In this document: positions 10,758-22,357 of the stretch, piece by piece
Position numbering within the stretch: position 1 is the stretch's first letter
How the letters are laid out: each line of letters opens with the position of its first letter
Source: Punica granatum
Lineage: Eukaryota > Streptophyta > Magnoliopsida > Myrtales > Lythraceae
Assembly (NCBI RefSeq): GCF_007655135.1
Contig: NC_045128.1
Coordinates: 35,992,811-36,056,810 of the forward strand
Reading direction: 5' to 3'
DNA length: 64,000 nucleotides
Position numbers and translations under genes: made by a program
The notes under the pieces: model-generated
The model's database searches: none
Told to the model about the DNA's origin: nothing
What the model saw: the letters and a program-made list of their open reading frames with translations, nothing else

Positions 10758-12422
10758 TTTGATCTATGGAGGATACTTTGTTCGATCACTATCAGATGAT
10801 GAACAGACAGGCACACAGACAGACACATATGATTGAAAACGACAGGAGGAAGGAGGAAGAGAAATTCAGGAGAATATTAGAAAGGGAAATTCGGGCATTA
10901 GGGGGAAGGTTGTGATCCGGAAGTGGTCATTGGAAGCGTGAGGTGATCCAGTCTTCTATCTTCATCGTACACATGTAATGGTAGCCACCCACATAGAAAT
11001 ATTGTATACCTCGTCCATAACAAAATATCCGGACACCCCCATGTAAGTACCCGCCATTTAGACCCGTGGAACACAAGATAATGTTCTATGTAGATGACCA
11101 TTAGATGACCAAACTTCTTGTTGTAGGTTCCTCCCGGTTAGCCGTTTGAGCAATCTATATATGCAGCATCTTTCATTTCTTTTTCCTTCTTTTTTTTTTC
11201 CATATTTTCATGTCATATGTCCCATCAACCATATATAGTATATTTTTTCCCTATATATAAATAACTGTTGAAGTCAAAATCCTCCATAATAGAATTATTG
11301 TACGGCTGATCTCATCTCCTCTTTCATCAACGTGGAGATTCACTGTGTCAATTAAAAGAATGCATGTGATATCCATCTTAGCATCATCATAACGACCGAT
11401 AATGATAAATAATATCCGAGACCTTTTGAACCGCGACAAACAGTATAACTTTGCGAAATTATTGATATATTTATGGGACTTATGAATACATGTCGATAAA
11501 ATAATCACCGCATTGTAATCCTTCTATTTACGCATTGTTGAAGGACACTTTTCAATTGCAAATGGAATACGTCATTGATCTGACAATCTACTGCGGGAAA
11601 GGCAACCTGCAACGCAACATGAAATGCTTCAGGTTTAATGCTTTCGATCTTGTTGAGAAAAAGGACAACAAGAAGATTAAAATAAAAAAAAAGTACCAGA
11701 TGATACTTTTCTTTTTTAAAATTTTAAGTCCAAAGAAAAATCCATCATGTGTATATATATACGAGAAGACTATGCAATAGTGAAAAGCTAAGCTTTGTCC
11801 GATAAAATTTCAGTGGACTACATGTTTTGTAGGAAAATTCTAGTCGGACATTGTATTACCGTGGCACCGCAATTCTCACTGTCAGATGTTACAATGCCCC
11901 GCGGGCCTCACGTGCATTCAATGGGTGGAATCGCGTGTTACAGTAACACAATGTCACTCTAGCCTTTTGTAATAACCAAATTTTTTTCCCAACATATATA
12001 TACATATGAATATGTATATATATTGTAAAATAACTAATAGGTCATGTTGCATGTGATCCAACCCTAGAAACCCCACTCGAGATGTTACCCAGAAGATCAC
12101 AAGGAACCAGTCATATTACGACATCTTAGTTATAATAAAATAATTGTAAAAGTCAGAATTAAATTCAGCCCCAATCTATAAGAATTTGAATGTATCTCTA
12201 AATTAAAAGTACGAGTTGATAGACGGTGATGTGTAAGTCCATTAAATCTAAGAATTATTATCTTTCTTGGCTAGAATGGGAATTTGCCTTTTCTTCACCT
12301 GTAATCAACCGCGCTAGATATTCATATCTAGTGAGAAAACACGTGCATGAGTAAGTTTTACGAGAGATTAGAAAGATGTTCAAGAGAGATGCACGCATAC
12401 ATCAATCGTCTCAAGAAGGCAA
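10758..12422. other. Spacer between GDI fragment and MADS copy B, no gene seen
   Basis: AT-rich sequence found only once in the window. The first 130 bp upstream of the GDI exon is purine-rich on plus and may be old GDI leader or promoter. Open frames at 10,898-11,101, 11,251-11,508 and 11,535-11,780 are short, resemble nothing I know and have AT-biased composition. The 3' flank of the MADS gene lies at 12,200-12,422. Confidence 0.6.
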
Positions 12423-15400
12423 TTAATTAGAGCAAACTAACCCCAGCTTGAGAGATGTATCAAAGTTGTTATTAGAATAAGCTGACGAGTGATCATAATC
12501 TCCTGACAAATGGTTATTTCGAGGAACTCTCATTGCTTCTTGCATTTTCACCATCTGCAAAATATATATAACCCTTTCTTCTTGGGGCATAATAGAAAAA
12601 AGCCACAAAACAGGAGAAGGAGACCAGAATAAAAACAGCAAATCGAAAAGAATACATGCAGTATCTGGCTTCTTGTCAAGATGGATGTGTGTGTATGTAT
12701 ATATATATATATATATATTTGCGATTTAGCCATAGATGAAATTTTCTTTGCTCTTACCATTTTCATGTGCTTGTTCTCTTCCAGAAGCTGTGCTCCCTGC
12801 ATAATTTCAACGTCCCAAATCAACGGTAAAAATAAATAATAATTAGATTTTTTTTACGGATAGTACATGTCTTTTATAGTATAAAACGGTTTATATGACT
12901 TCAAATATGTGATATATATTCGTCTATTTATAAAGTAATAAAAAATATTAAATTCTAAAAGAATTGCGTAATATTACGAACTTAGTTAAGGTTACCGACA
13001 TTTGATTGCCTTATGGAGAGCTTAATTAATTACATAGCCCATTCCCAATAGAGATAAAAATGTAGATAGTTGTTGAATGCACAACAAACCTTTTTTTTTT
13101 AGGGCACTGATCTCGTTCATGATCCTTCCGGCCTGGGTGCGACAAGAAACACAGTCATCGTCCCACATGTTAGAAAAAGATATTTAGTAACAAACTGCTA
13201 CAGACATAAGCACATTAATTATTCTTTACAAAAAAAATAGCAGGTTAAGTAATGAGGCCCCGAACGAGAAAAAGGGAAGAAAATAGGGATGCTGATGATA
13301 AAATGTACATACGTATACCTTTGTTTCTGAAACACGGAGCAGACTGGCTTTGAGTGACTTCTCAAATTGATTAAGTTGATCAAGATTCAATTCATGTAGA
13401 TCTTCCCCCCTCAAGTGCCTGTCCTTCCCGATCCCATATAAATGAATTGTCACTAGTTCGCTTCACGGTGTAAAAGGCTAAACTACTAGCTTATAATAAA
13501 TTACGGAACGATTACGTATTTTCATGAGTGTGTGTGTATATATATATATACATACTTGATTCATGGACCGATTGTCTCCAGTAATGACGACAAATGCAAC
13601 CTTCAAACAACAGATATTCGAAAATAGTATATATACCTTAGCTCGCGAGCCCTATCGGAGAGATCCTTCCTTAAGGCACATGGGATATCATCTACCTGCA
13701 TTAAGACAACACCACTCCAGCAACTGAGACCTTGTATTCAGATATTAAACCTTATTTTTTGTACTGTGTACTAAAACAAGAATGATTGAAAATTTGAAGT
13801 CCGGAACTCATAATTGTGCACATAAGCTGATCGAGTGGAGACCGGCACATTATAGTTTCAGAATTTTTTCGTCCAGAGTAATCTCGTGATGGCTCCAAAG
13901 CTTTGGTGGCTAGCTTAGAAGAGTTATGACATTAACCTTTTCATCATAGGAACCAGCTTTTGAGAAGTTCTTCACTGCTACATGAAGATTATTCTTTCAG
14001 TATGTAATACTAGAAGGGAATTCCTAAACGTCTGTCATGCATAAGAGGAGAAGACACAGATTGTAGTTTTATGGTATTTCGATTTTAGTCGGTAGGTCAT
14101 TTCCAGTGATGCTCGAAAGAAATTCTGTAAAACACACTACATGCATAGTCCAACATGTTGGTTTAACCACACAGCCTTTCATTAATATGAGACCTGTATT
14201 GGACTGAGAAAATCCACTTACACTGTAGTGTAAGAGAAGAGTGAAGCAATCCTAATTAATTTAATTTACCTGTTGCTGAGCAGAGGGGTTGAGGCTTTTC
14301 TCTGAGGACAGATTGATATGCCTCTCGATCACCTGTTCTGTACTAAGACAATAAAAATGGAAGAGTGCCTGGGCCCTTGAGTCAAGTTATTTATCGATGT
14401 CAGAGCTAACAAGAAAAGAAACATTTGTATCATATTTTTTAGGTTACTTTCCACGGGCCGAAATCTCTCGAGAAATCGATCAATAAAAGAAATTTTGACA
14501 AGATATACTATGGCTTCACAATCACACATAAATATGAATACAAATGAATGCCAGAAGTACAAAATATGAAATTTCATAAAGATAGATATATCTTTATGCA
14601 TGTTATATATGAATATATTATCCACTACAACCATATAATGTAAACTTTGTGCGTGATAAGACTTTTCATAATAGTTAACAATGGATGTATATACATGATA
14701 TACTACATCTAAGGTATATATTTCTGAGATTTTCCCCATTACATATAAATAATTTGAACATAATCTGAAAAATGCATGATATATGCACATATTGGATGAC
14801 ACATCTCATCATTTGTGATCATTGATTAAGAATAGCACAAGCTTCTAAGTATTACATTACAAAGTACATTAGCAGGAACGAGTTTTCCGGTTGATTACTA
14901 GGGTCATAAATTAATTAGAACAAAGAGAACTAGAGAAGATATGCAAGAGAATTTTTGAGAAATTAAAATCAGCAGTTTTTAAGGGGATATCTGTTTACAA
15001 ACACTGATATACCCACACAATGTTGAGTGTGTGTGTGTGTGTATATACATGATATACTGCATCTAAGGTATATATTTCTGAGATTTTCCCCATTACATAT
15101 CAATAATTTGAACATAATCTGAAAAATGCATGATATATGCACATATTGGATGACACATCTCATCATTTGTGATCATTGATTAAGAATAGCACAAGCTTCT
15201 AAATATTACATTACAAAGTACATTAGCAGGAACGAGTTTTCTGGTTGATTACTTGGGTCATGAATTAATTACAAAGAGAACTAGAGAAGATATGCAAGAG
15301 AATTTTTGAGAAATTAAAATCAGTAGTTTTTAAGGGGATATCTGTTTACAAACACTGATATACCCACACAATGTTGAGTGTGTGTGTGTATCACTACACC

Positions 15401-15770
15401 GGTCCTCTCTGTCTCATACTCTTCGGAATAAGATCCGTGAATTCGTATATACAAAATACTATGAGTACCTTCCTCAAAAAAAAAAAAGAAACCTTAGCAA
15501 AAGATTGCCTAATTACACTATATAATACAATTTTAAGTAGCTAGCTAGGGGAGAGAATTAGTGATATAGCAAAAATTAATTTAAATACCTGGAGCTGGAG
15601 AACTCGAAGAGCTTGCCGGTGGAAGAGAAGATGATGAGGGCGATCTCGGCATCGCAGAGGGTAGAGAGTTGATGAGCTTTCTTGATGAGCCCTCTTCTCC
15701 TCTTAGTGAAGGTCACTTGCCTCGCGCTCAGGTTGTCTATCTTCTTTATCTCTGTTCTCTTCCTTGTCAT
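12423..15770 (-). CDS. SVP/AGL24-like MIKC MADS-box transcription factor, copy B
   Basis: Seven exons on minus: 15,589-15,770 (MADS domain), 14,270-14,342, 13,637-13,695, 13,319-13,418, 13,091-13,132, 12,758-12,796 and 12,423-12,554. Lengths of 182, 73, 59, 100, 42, 39 and 132 nt match the usual MIKC layout (100-nt K exon, 42-nt exon 5) and give about 208 residues. The MADS domain is [12 protein letters not shown]...[17 protein letters not shown]-box pieces are [54 protein letters not shown] and [12 protein letters not shown]. The C-terminus [12 protein letters not shown] is the SVP/JOINTLESS signature. Known relatives are nuclear regulators of flowering time or meristem and bud fate. Oddity: exon 5 ends in a 10-A run followed by GG, so a GT donor would give 43 nt and shift the frame; the count or the splice site needs checking. 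Confidence 0.85.
14690..15395. repeat. 353-bp tandem duplication in intron 1 of MADS copy B
   Basis: The block starting 'tatacatgatatacta/tgcatc' at 14,690 restarts at 15,043 and runs through the same landmarks: 'gatgacacatctcatc', 'cattagcaggaacgag' and 'cacacaatgttgagtg(tg)n'. Copy A carries this block only once. The (TG)n at the junction may have promoted the duplication. Confidence 0.85.
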
Positions 15771-17044
15771 CCTTCCCTTCTTCCTCAACCTATAACATAA
15801 CATCATAAAACAAAAAATTAGAACACTCAGCCATATTTGCTCTTTGGCCGCGAAGTAATCAAAGGTAATAAAATAAATGGGGGGGAAGATACAATTACCA
15901 TGGATTGGCACATATAAAATCCGAGATCCACACAAATAAATTAACCTTATCCCATCAGAGCAAAATATTTAAAAAATTTAGAAATGGTACTTAGGTATTG
16001 GTAAATATTGATGGCCGTTTGTCAATCGATTAATTTCTGCATGATGGTGATGAATGGCTGTTAGTTTAATTAAGCTCCGTTAAAAAATGTAGATCTATAT
16101 ACGTATGAGGGCAGATATGATCGCGAGTGAGTAAATCTCATAAACCTAGAAAATAATCACAGGACATTTTTTATTCATATAAAGACCAAGTGTACTCCAT
16201 ACAAGATGCTCATGAGTAGAGGAGAAAATATTGCCAAGAATATTGGAAGACATTAGAGTCACAAAATCTGACCATTCACAAACATTTACACACACAGAAA
16301 GCTAAAATAATCAAAAGAAAGGAATTCTATAAATATGAAAGGAGAACAATGGAAGAAGCACACAGGATTCAGATTGCAGGAAAGAAACGACAAGATCCGA
16401 TGTATCCAGAGAAAATTACGAAACAAACCTAAGAACCCTAGCTAGCTAACTTGACATATATGCTCGCAGACAAGAAGAAGAAGAAGAACTTTATGAGGGG
16501 AACAGCAGGCAATGGAGTCCATGGATCATGGGCCAAGCTTAGCTGATCAAGAAGAGGAGGAGGAAGAAGAATAAGAAGAGGATAAAGCGAAGTGAGATAC
16601 CAAAGAAGAGGAGTCAATCACAGCTTTCATGACTCAGAGCAAGTTGCAGGGGGTGGGAAAGTGGAAGGGGGAGGACATATACATTGTGATTCAGCAAAAA
16701 AAAGGGACATATACATTGTGGCCACACTTCAGTTCATATCAAATTAATTATAAATTTATTTAAATTATTACCTTGTTATAAATTTCTTTCTGTTCCTTAG
16801 CTTGTTTTGTTGCTTCTTGCTGCTGATATAGAGAGAGTACTGCACCGCCAGCCACAGGGAACAACCTTTGCTCTTGTTAAAAGAAAGGAAATAAATAGGG
16901 AGAGAGACAGGTAAAGATGGAGAGAGACAGGTAAAGATAGAGAGAGACAGAGAGACTGAACCGATAGACAGACAGATAGAAAGAGAGGATTCTTTTTATG
17001 ACCCAACAGCAAACCCTCTCTCTTGTTATAGCAAGTTGAGAGTA
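15771..17044 (-). promoter_or_regulatory. 5' flank of MADS copy B
   Basis: Upstream region of MADS copy B, nearly identical to 1,806-2,840. It has an extra block at about 16,105-16,280 that copy A lacks, and an extra 46 bp at about 16,811-16,857. AG-rich repeats (gagagacaggtaaag twice) lie at 16,900-16,980. No core promoter element can be fixed from sequence alone. Confidence 0.45.
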
Positions 17045-17480
17045 AAACCATCTTTTTCGTGCATGACTTATTAAATTGTATTATTTGAGTCCCTGGAAAA
17101 AATATTTTATCAATTTTATCTCAGGTTATATCAATTTTGTCTTTTAATTTAATTATTAGTAACATCAATTTAATCTTTGGTCACATCAATTTTATCTTTG
17201 GGAGCATTAATTGGTTCTTTATCACACCAATTTGATCTCCGGTCACATCAATTTAGTCCATTCATTTGGTCACATCAATTTAGTCATTACTTAGTTACAT
17301 CATTTTAGTCATTGTCAATATCAATCATTTACACTAAAAATGTCCATTTGGTCTCTCCCTTTTTTTTTATTACTATTGTCTCCAAGTTAATTTTTAAGCA
17401 TTCGTTCTCATTGCTCAGACATCTGATTCTCGTGTTCTTAGTGGCTATAGAAAGCTTATATATAGTACTACTACTTATGA
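17045..17480. mobile_element. Truncated foldback element, left arm only (unit B)
   Basis: Paralogous to the left arm of 2,850-4,265, with the same 'tcacatcaatttagtc' series and 'gtggctatagaaagctta'. The sequence then jumps at about 17,478 from '...ctactactta' to 'tgatgctcggtaaagtatt', which in unit A lies at about 4,953. About 1.5 kb containing the right arm is therefore missing from B. Confidence 0.75.
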
Positions 17481-17879
17481 TGCTCGGTAAAGTATTGTAT
17501 TCATCATCCCAATCTGAAATAAAGAGATACCAAAGTTAAGTAAATATGAATTTTTATTTCTCATTTTCTATCTCATACTAGATAGATGAGCGAGCACAAG
17601 AGAGTTCATATGCTTTTTTCTGAAAAAATAATGATTTGCAATGCTCATCACAATATCAATATCAAGCTTTTTCCGTACAGAGGGGAGCCATGCCGACATT
17701 TAATATGGTCACAAGATGTAATGGCAACACAGACGTCACCCTCATCGTACTCACCTTGCCTTGTTCCCCGACCCCCCTACGTTATCTCATTTTCTACTCC
17801 ATTAGCTATTCCCGCGTGGTACACATTCTCACTCTCATGAAAAACCAAAACCAAAACCAAACAATAAATAAAGAAATAA

Positions 17880-18250
17880 ATTGAAAGCTATGAATATAAC
17901 TCACAAATATTGCATTTGTAACGAAATTAAGTTTGATTTAATTGAATTTAGTTTGATTTGAGGAGATGAAGACAAAAGTAGTTGAGAAAAGTATGCGAGA
18001 GAATTTGAAGAAGTAAATTAAAAAGTAATGATTGTGTTGTTAAATTGATAAAAAAATATTAAAATTAAGGAAAAAAAATATTGAACAGTTGAAAGAATTT
18101 AGAATTAAAAATTAATTGTAATAATATATAAGAAAAAATATGCAATAGAATTTGAAGAAAAAAGATAGAAAAGTGATTATTATATTGTTGAATTGAAGGA
18201 AAAGTAAAATAAAGTAAAGTTAAATATCATTTTGTAAACAAATATAACAA
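17880..18250. repeat. AT-rich MITE-like sequence
   Basis: Repeated motifs such as 'gaatttgaagaa', 'gttgaattga' and 'aaagtaatgattat(a/g)ttgtt' are present. A shorter form is at 5,338-5,440 in unit A, and related sequence in the opposite sense is at about 60,950-61,130 ('ttcaattcaacaacgcaatt'). It looks like a high-copy non-coding repeat; no clean ends were identified. Confidence 0.4.
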
Positions 18251-18324
18251 AAATCTCATAACAATGGGGATCATTCTTGTATAGGTTAATAGAAAATCAC
18301 AATAATTGTGGCTATTTTAACTAT

Positions 18325-19286
18325 GGGTAAATTGCACAAGTGGTCCAAAATGTTTTACAAATGTTTCATGATGGTCCAAAAAGTTTTTTTCGTTACATGA
18401 TGGTACAAAATGTTTCAAAATTGTTTCATGATGGTACAAACCGTCAACTCGAGCTAACGCCGTTAACATTTTGCTGACGTGGTGTGTCTTATGTGTCACT
18501 TTTGTTACCTGGAACCAATCATAGTGCGCCACATCATTTAAGACAAAATAAAATTTTAAAAATTCCAAAAAAATAATTAAAAAAATACAAAAAAAGAGTA
18601 AAATTTTTGAAAAAAAAAATTAAAAAATTTTGAAAATTTTAAAATTATTTTAAAAATTTTAAAATTTTTTAATTTTTTTAAAAATATATTTAAAAAATAC
18701 AAAAAAGAGTAAAAATTTAGAAAAAAATAAAAAAAAATTATTTTGAAATTTTGAAATTTTTAAAATATTTTTAAAAAATTTTAATTTTAAAATAATTTTT
18801 TTATTTTTAAAAGGGTAAATTTTTTAATTTAAATTTTAAATTTTTAAATTTTAAATTTTTTTAAAATTTTAAAATTTTTTTCAAAATAAAAATCTTATTT
18901 AAAAATTTTAAAAATAATTAAATTTTTAAAAAATAATTTTAAAATTTTAAAATATTTTAAAATATTTTTTCTAAATTTTTACTCTTTTTTTCAAAATTTT
19001 TATTCTTTTTTTGTATTTTTTAAATTATTTTTTGTATTTTTTTTGGACTTTTTAAAATTTTATTTTGTCTTAAATGACATGGCGCACTATGATTGGTTCC
19101 ACGTAACAAAAGTGACACATAGGACGCGCCACGTCAGCAAAATATTAACGGCGTCAGCTCGAGTTGACGGTTTGTACCATCATAAAACAACTTTGAAACA
19201 TTTTGTACTATCATGTAGCGAAAAAAACTTTTTGGACCATCATGAAACATTTGTAAAATATTTTGGACCACCGGTGCAATTTACCC
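18325..19286. mobile_element. Mutator-type long-TIR MITE, 962 bp, perfect 9-bp target duplication (unit B only)
   Basis: It begins GGGTAAATTGCACAAGTGG and ends with the inverse, CCGGTGCAATTTACCC. Inverted arms of about 240 bp carry matching landmarks ('catgatggtccaaaaag', 'gccgttaacattttgctgacg', 'ggaaccaatcatagtgcg'). An extremely AT-rich core (about 18,540-19,070) lies between them. It is flanked by exact TTTAACTAT at 18,316-18,324 and 19,287-19,295; nine bases is the Mutator signature. Unit A keeps the empty site near 5,505-5,515. No transposase is encoded. The two similar open frames in the arms are mirror images of the same non-coding repeat, not genes. Confidence 0.9.
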
Positions 19287-19979
19287 TTTAACTATTATGG
19301 AATTCCCACTGATTTTGCGTGCATATATTCAATATATTGTAGATTAATATCTAATATTGACTGATATTCATGTGGTTAGTTATAACCTTCTAATATAAAA
19401 TGTCATATGATTTATGTATTTCTTATCCAGTACTCCTCCTTATATATTGGCTCGATTAGTTCTGAGTGCCCATTAGCACAAAACTAATTAAATGCGTGCG
19501 CGACATTATCCGACTTGGGCTTTGATGCTGGATGGAAACTTTAGAAAAAAGAGATTCATGAAAACACTCGCACTCACACACATAATTAGTGCAAAGGGTG
19601 CTTTTATTTATATAGACTACAATTATATACATCGAACAAAAGAATAACCTCTACCTAATATACAAGATCTAAAAAATATTGGAGATATATTGTAGTTTTT
19701 AAAATAATATATATTATGATATCCTTGTTTTTCTCGTTTTAGTTGACGATTCACTCTTAAGCTTAGATTTCGATAAAGTGCTCTAGAAGAATTGCACTCT
19801 CCGGGGGAAGCCAACACAAAGGATAATATACTTATGTGGGTAAATATATGTATAGATATATACACACACATACATTTCCATCTTTTGTTGTTGATATTAA
19901 AGGACATCAGGACCCTCTACTTCTGAGGATAAGAAAATCCTGTCAGATTCCAGAGAGCTAAGACCAAATCAAATATACC

Positions 19980-21030
19980 ACCGAAGCCTGACAACCTGAT
20001 GATAAGGATTGGGACAGTTATCTTGAATGTCCCGAGTTCGAGTCACCTCCCGTTCAATTACAATTTTCCTAAGATAATGTTGAAAATGTTAATCCAACAT
20101 TGAAAAAATGAATCAAAATTAATTGATTTATATGAGAATTGGGACCAACACTTATCAGTTTGAACTTTTAAGTGGAAATGAACTCAAGCTCGTATAAGCC
20201 CATTGGATTTTCAATATAATATCAAAGCAGTTTATATACTTATGCACGCACATATGTGGACTCACACCATGTCATTTAACGTATATTTATGTAGGTAGTT
20301 GAAAAATGCGTCCGTGTTGGCCTGAGTATGGTTAAGTATAGTTTCGAGGCAACAAAGATTGCACATCATGTTAAGTCAGGCCCGAGTGTGAAACTCGTGA
20401 TTGGTTTGATTTGTCCTCTATTACCCGAGCACGGGAGATAATCCCCGACTTGTGGTTAGTTATTGAGCGCAGGTGTTTAAGGGTACGTGTCAACGTGAGG
20501 GCGGGTGTTGAGAGTTAAGAATGAGTTAAGTCTTGCATCGAAAAATATAAGAGAAATTCCATAAGTTTATAAGAAATTTAGTACCATAACCAATCAGCTC
20601 GAACTTTTGAATTGGAGATAGAGCTAATCGCTTATATACTATGTAGGTATTTTACATGGTATCAGAGTCCAGGTTACGCATATGTGTGTCCACTCACGTA
20701 TGCGCACCTACACAAAGTCAAGCCCAATATGTCCAAGTGCAGCCAATAATGCTCCTTGTGTAAGTCCCCTCTCTCTTAAGATCGGCTCGAAGTCAGTTGT
20801 TGAGAGTTGGTGTTTAAGGACATGTGATAACATGTAGGTAGAAAATAGATTACACGTTGCACATGAGGGCGAGTGTTGAGGATATTAATCTCATATTGAA
20901 AAAACGAATTAAAATCCATTAGTTCATATGAGACTTGAGTATTAATACTTCTTAGCTTGAGCTTTTAAATAGAAATTGACCCAAAGCTAGCCCATTGGAT
21001 TTTCAATAGATAAGAGTTTTGTACGTAGCT
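19980..21030. mobile_element. Degraded LTR/TRIM-like retroelement pieces, unit B
   Basis: Counterpart of 6,820-7,800. It has 'gttgagagttaagaatgagttaagtcttgcatc' at about 20,508 and the Met-tRNA primer-binding-like 'acatggtatcagag' at about 20,655. It also has a tRNA-like 'cgagttcgagtcacctccc' near 20,033. There is no coding region. Confidence 0.5.
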
Positions 21031-21460
21031 AGAAATGTCTGTGGGAATGTATACACGAATCGAGGGAGTTCATTTAAGCCATCCCCTACTGTCCACTAAG
21101 CATATTAATGGGGGGTCGCGCCCTGTGAGTCTAGCTATGTGGGATAAAAACTCCAGGACCCGGGGAGTGTGTGACTGCCTACTATAATAAACTATCCATT
21201 TTTTTAAAAAAAAAGTGGAAGACATAAACTAATTATTTAGAATAATAAAAAATAAAATAAAAGATGAAAGGACAAATGAAAGAAACGGACTATCCATAGG
21301 CACAGCAACGGGCCTATACCTCATGAATGGGCCAGTTTTAGCATTAATTAAGGCATGGGGCCCATACAACGTAGCCTATTGTACAGCCCACGTGTACTTT
21401 TACGTGTTGTTTATCAGGAATTATTTGTGGACTACTCAAAAAAAAAAAAAAAGAGGTAAG

Positions 21461-21955
21461 GAATTTTGACCTTTCTCTCTTCTTCCCTATAACCGGTCCT
21501 TTTTCAAGTTAGGTATCCTATCCTGCTCCTCATGATTCATCTTGTTATCGATTTTCATCAATCTTCCGTGCAATCTGTTATTTTGGTCATTTAAAACTTT
21601 CAAGTTGCGCCACCCCGTATTCGTCACGGTGTCCAAACTTACATCATTCTTTTTGAAATCGAAAATAGCTTAGACCCACTTAAATAGTATTGTTTAAATT
21701 CCACAAAAAAAGAAAGCGAAGGAATTTTGACCTCTCTCTTCCTTATAGCCAGTCCTTTTCCAAGTTAGGTATTCTATTCAGCTTCTCATGATTCATCCTG
21801 TTATCAATTCTCATCAATCTTCCGTGCAATCTGTCATTTCGGTCATTTAAAACTTTCAAATTGCATCACGCCGTATTCGTCACGGTGTCCAAACTTAGAT
21901 CACTCTTTTTGAAATCGAAAATAGCATAGTCCCACTTAGTTAGGCCATCGAGAGT
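21461..21955. repeat. ~261-bp imperfect tandem duplication, present only in unit B
   Basis: 'gaattttgacct' starts at 21,461 and again at 21,722. Both units run through 'caatcttccgtgcaatctgt', 'gtattcgtcacggtgtccaa' and 'tttttgaaatcgaaaatagc'. The surrounding segment (about 21,425-22,250) has no counterpart in unit A, where 8,165 joins directly to the (TA)n. Divergence between the two units suggests the repeat is old. Confidence 0.8.
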
Positions 21956-22255
21956 GCATCCCATCCTCTTCTAGACCATGGGCAAGCCGCAATACAAGTC
22001 AGTCAAGTACAATGTGATCTATGGCAAATCATGAAATTAATCTTGCAGGGTACTGCAAAGAATCTACTGGCACAAACCTATTATCCCTTCACAACTTCAT
22101 CTCCCTTCACAACTTCATTGTTAACAGACAACAAAATTCTCGTATGATACAAGCGGAGAAAGATCTGCAACCCAACAACGAGGAAGGGTGAAATAAAAAA
22201 GGGAATGACAAGAAAATGGAAATACATTTGAAACCAAAACATTTCATAAGTTGAG

Positions 22256-22257
<2 letters not shown>

Positions 22258-22289
<32 letters not shown>
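22258..22289. repeat. (AT)n microsatellite 3' of DHODH-B
   Basis: A pure AT dinucleotide tract about 70 bp beyond the DHODH stop codon, longer than its counterpart in unit A. Confidence 0.9.
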
Positions 22290-22290
<1 letters not shown>

Positions 22291-22357
22291 AATGAAATAG
22301 GGAACTCATTCAAATGGGTGAAGATCATGAGGCCGAGTGAAGGGAAACCTGCAAACA

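Noticed and set aside
13920..14000. Possible extra MADS exon ('tgaagaacttctcaaaagctgg' read on minus)
   Set aside because: Exon 3 is better supported at 13,637-13,695 ([20 protein letters not shown]), which gives perfect phase with exons 2 and 4; this segment does not resemble the K domain.
18317..19291. Two similar open frames (minus 18,317-18,568; plus 19,043-19,291) that look like a duplicated gene family
   Set aside because: They lie in the two inverted arms of one MITE and are mirror images of each other; no domain and no independent evidence of coding.
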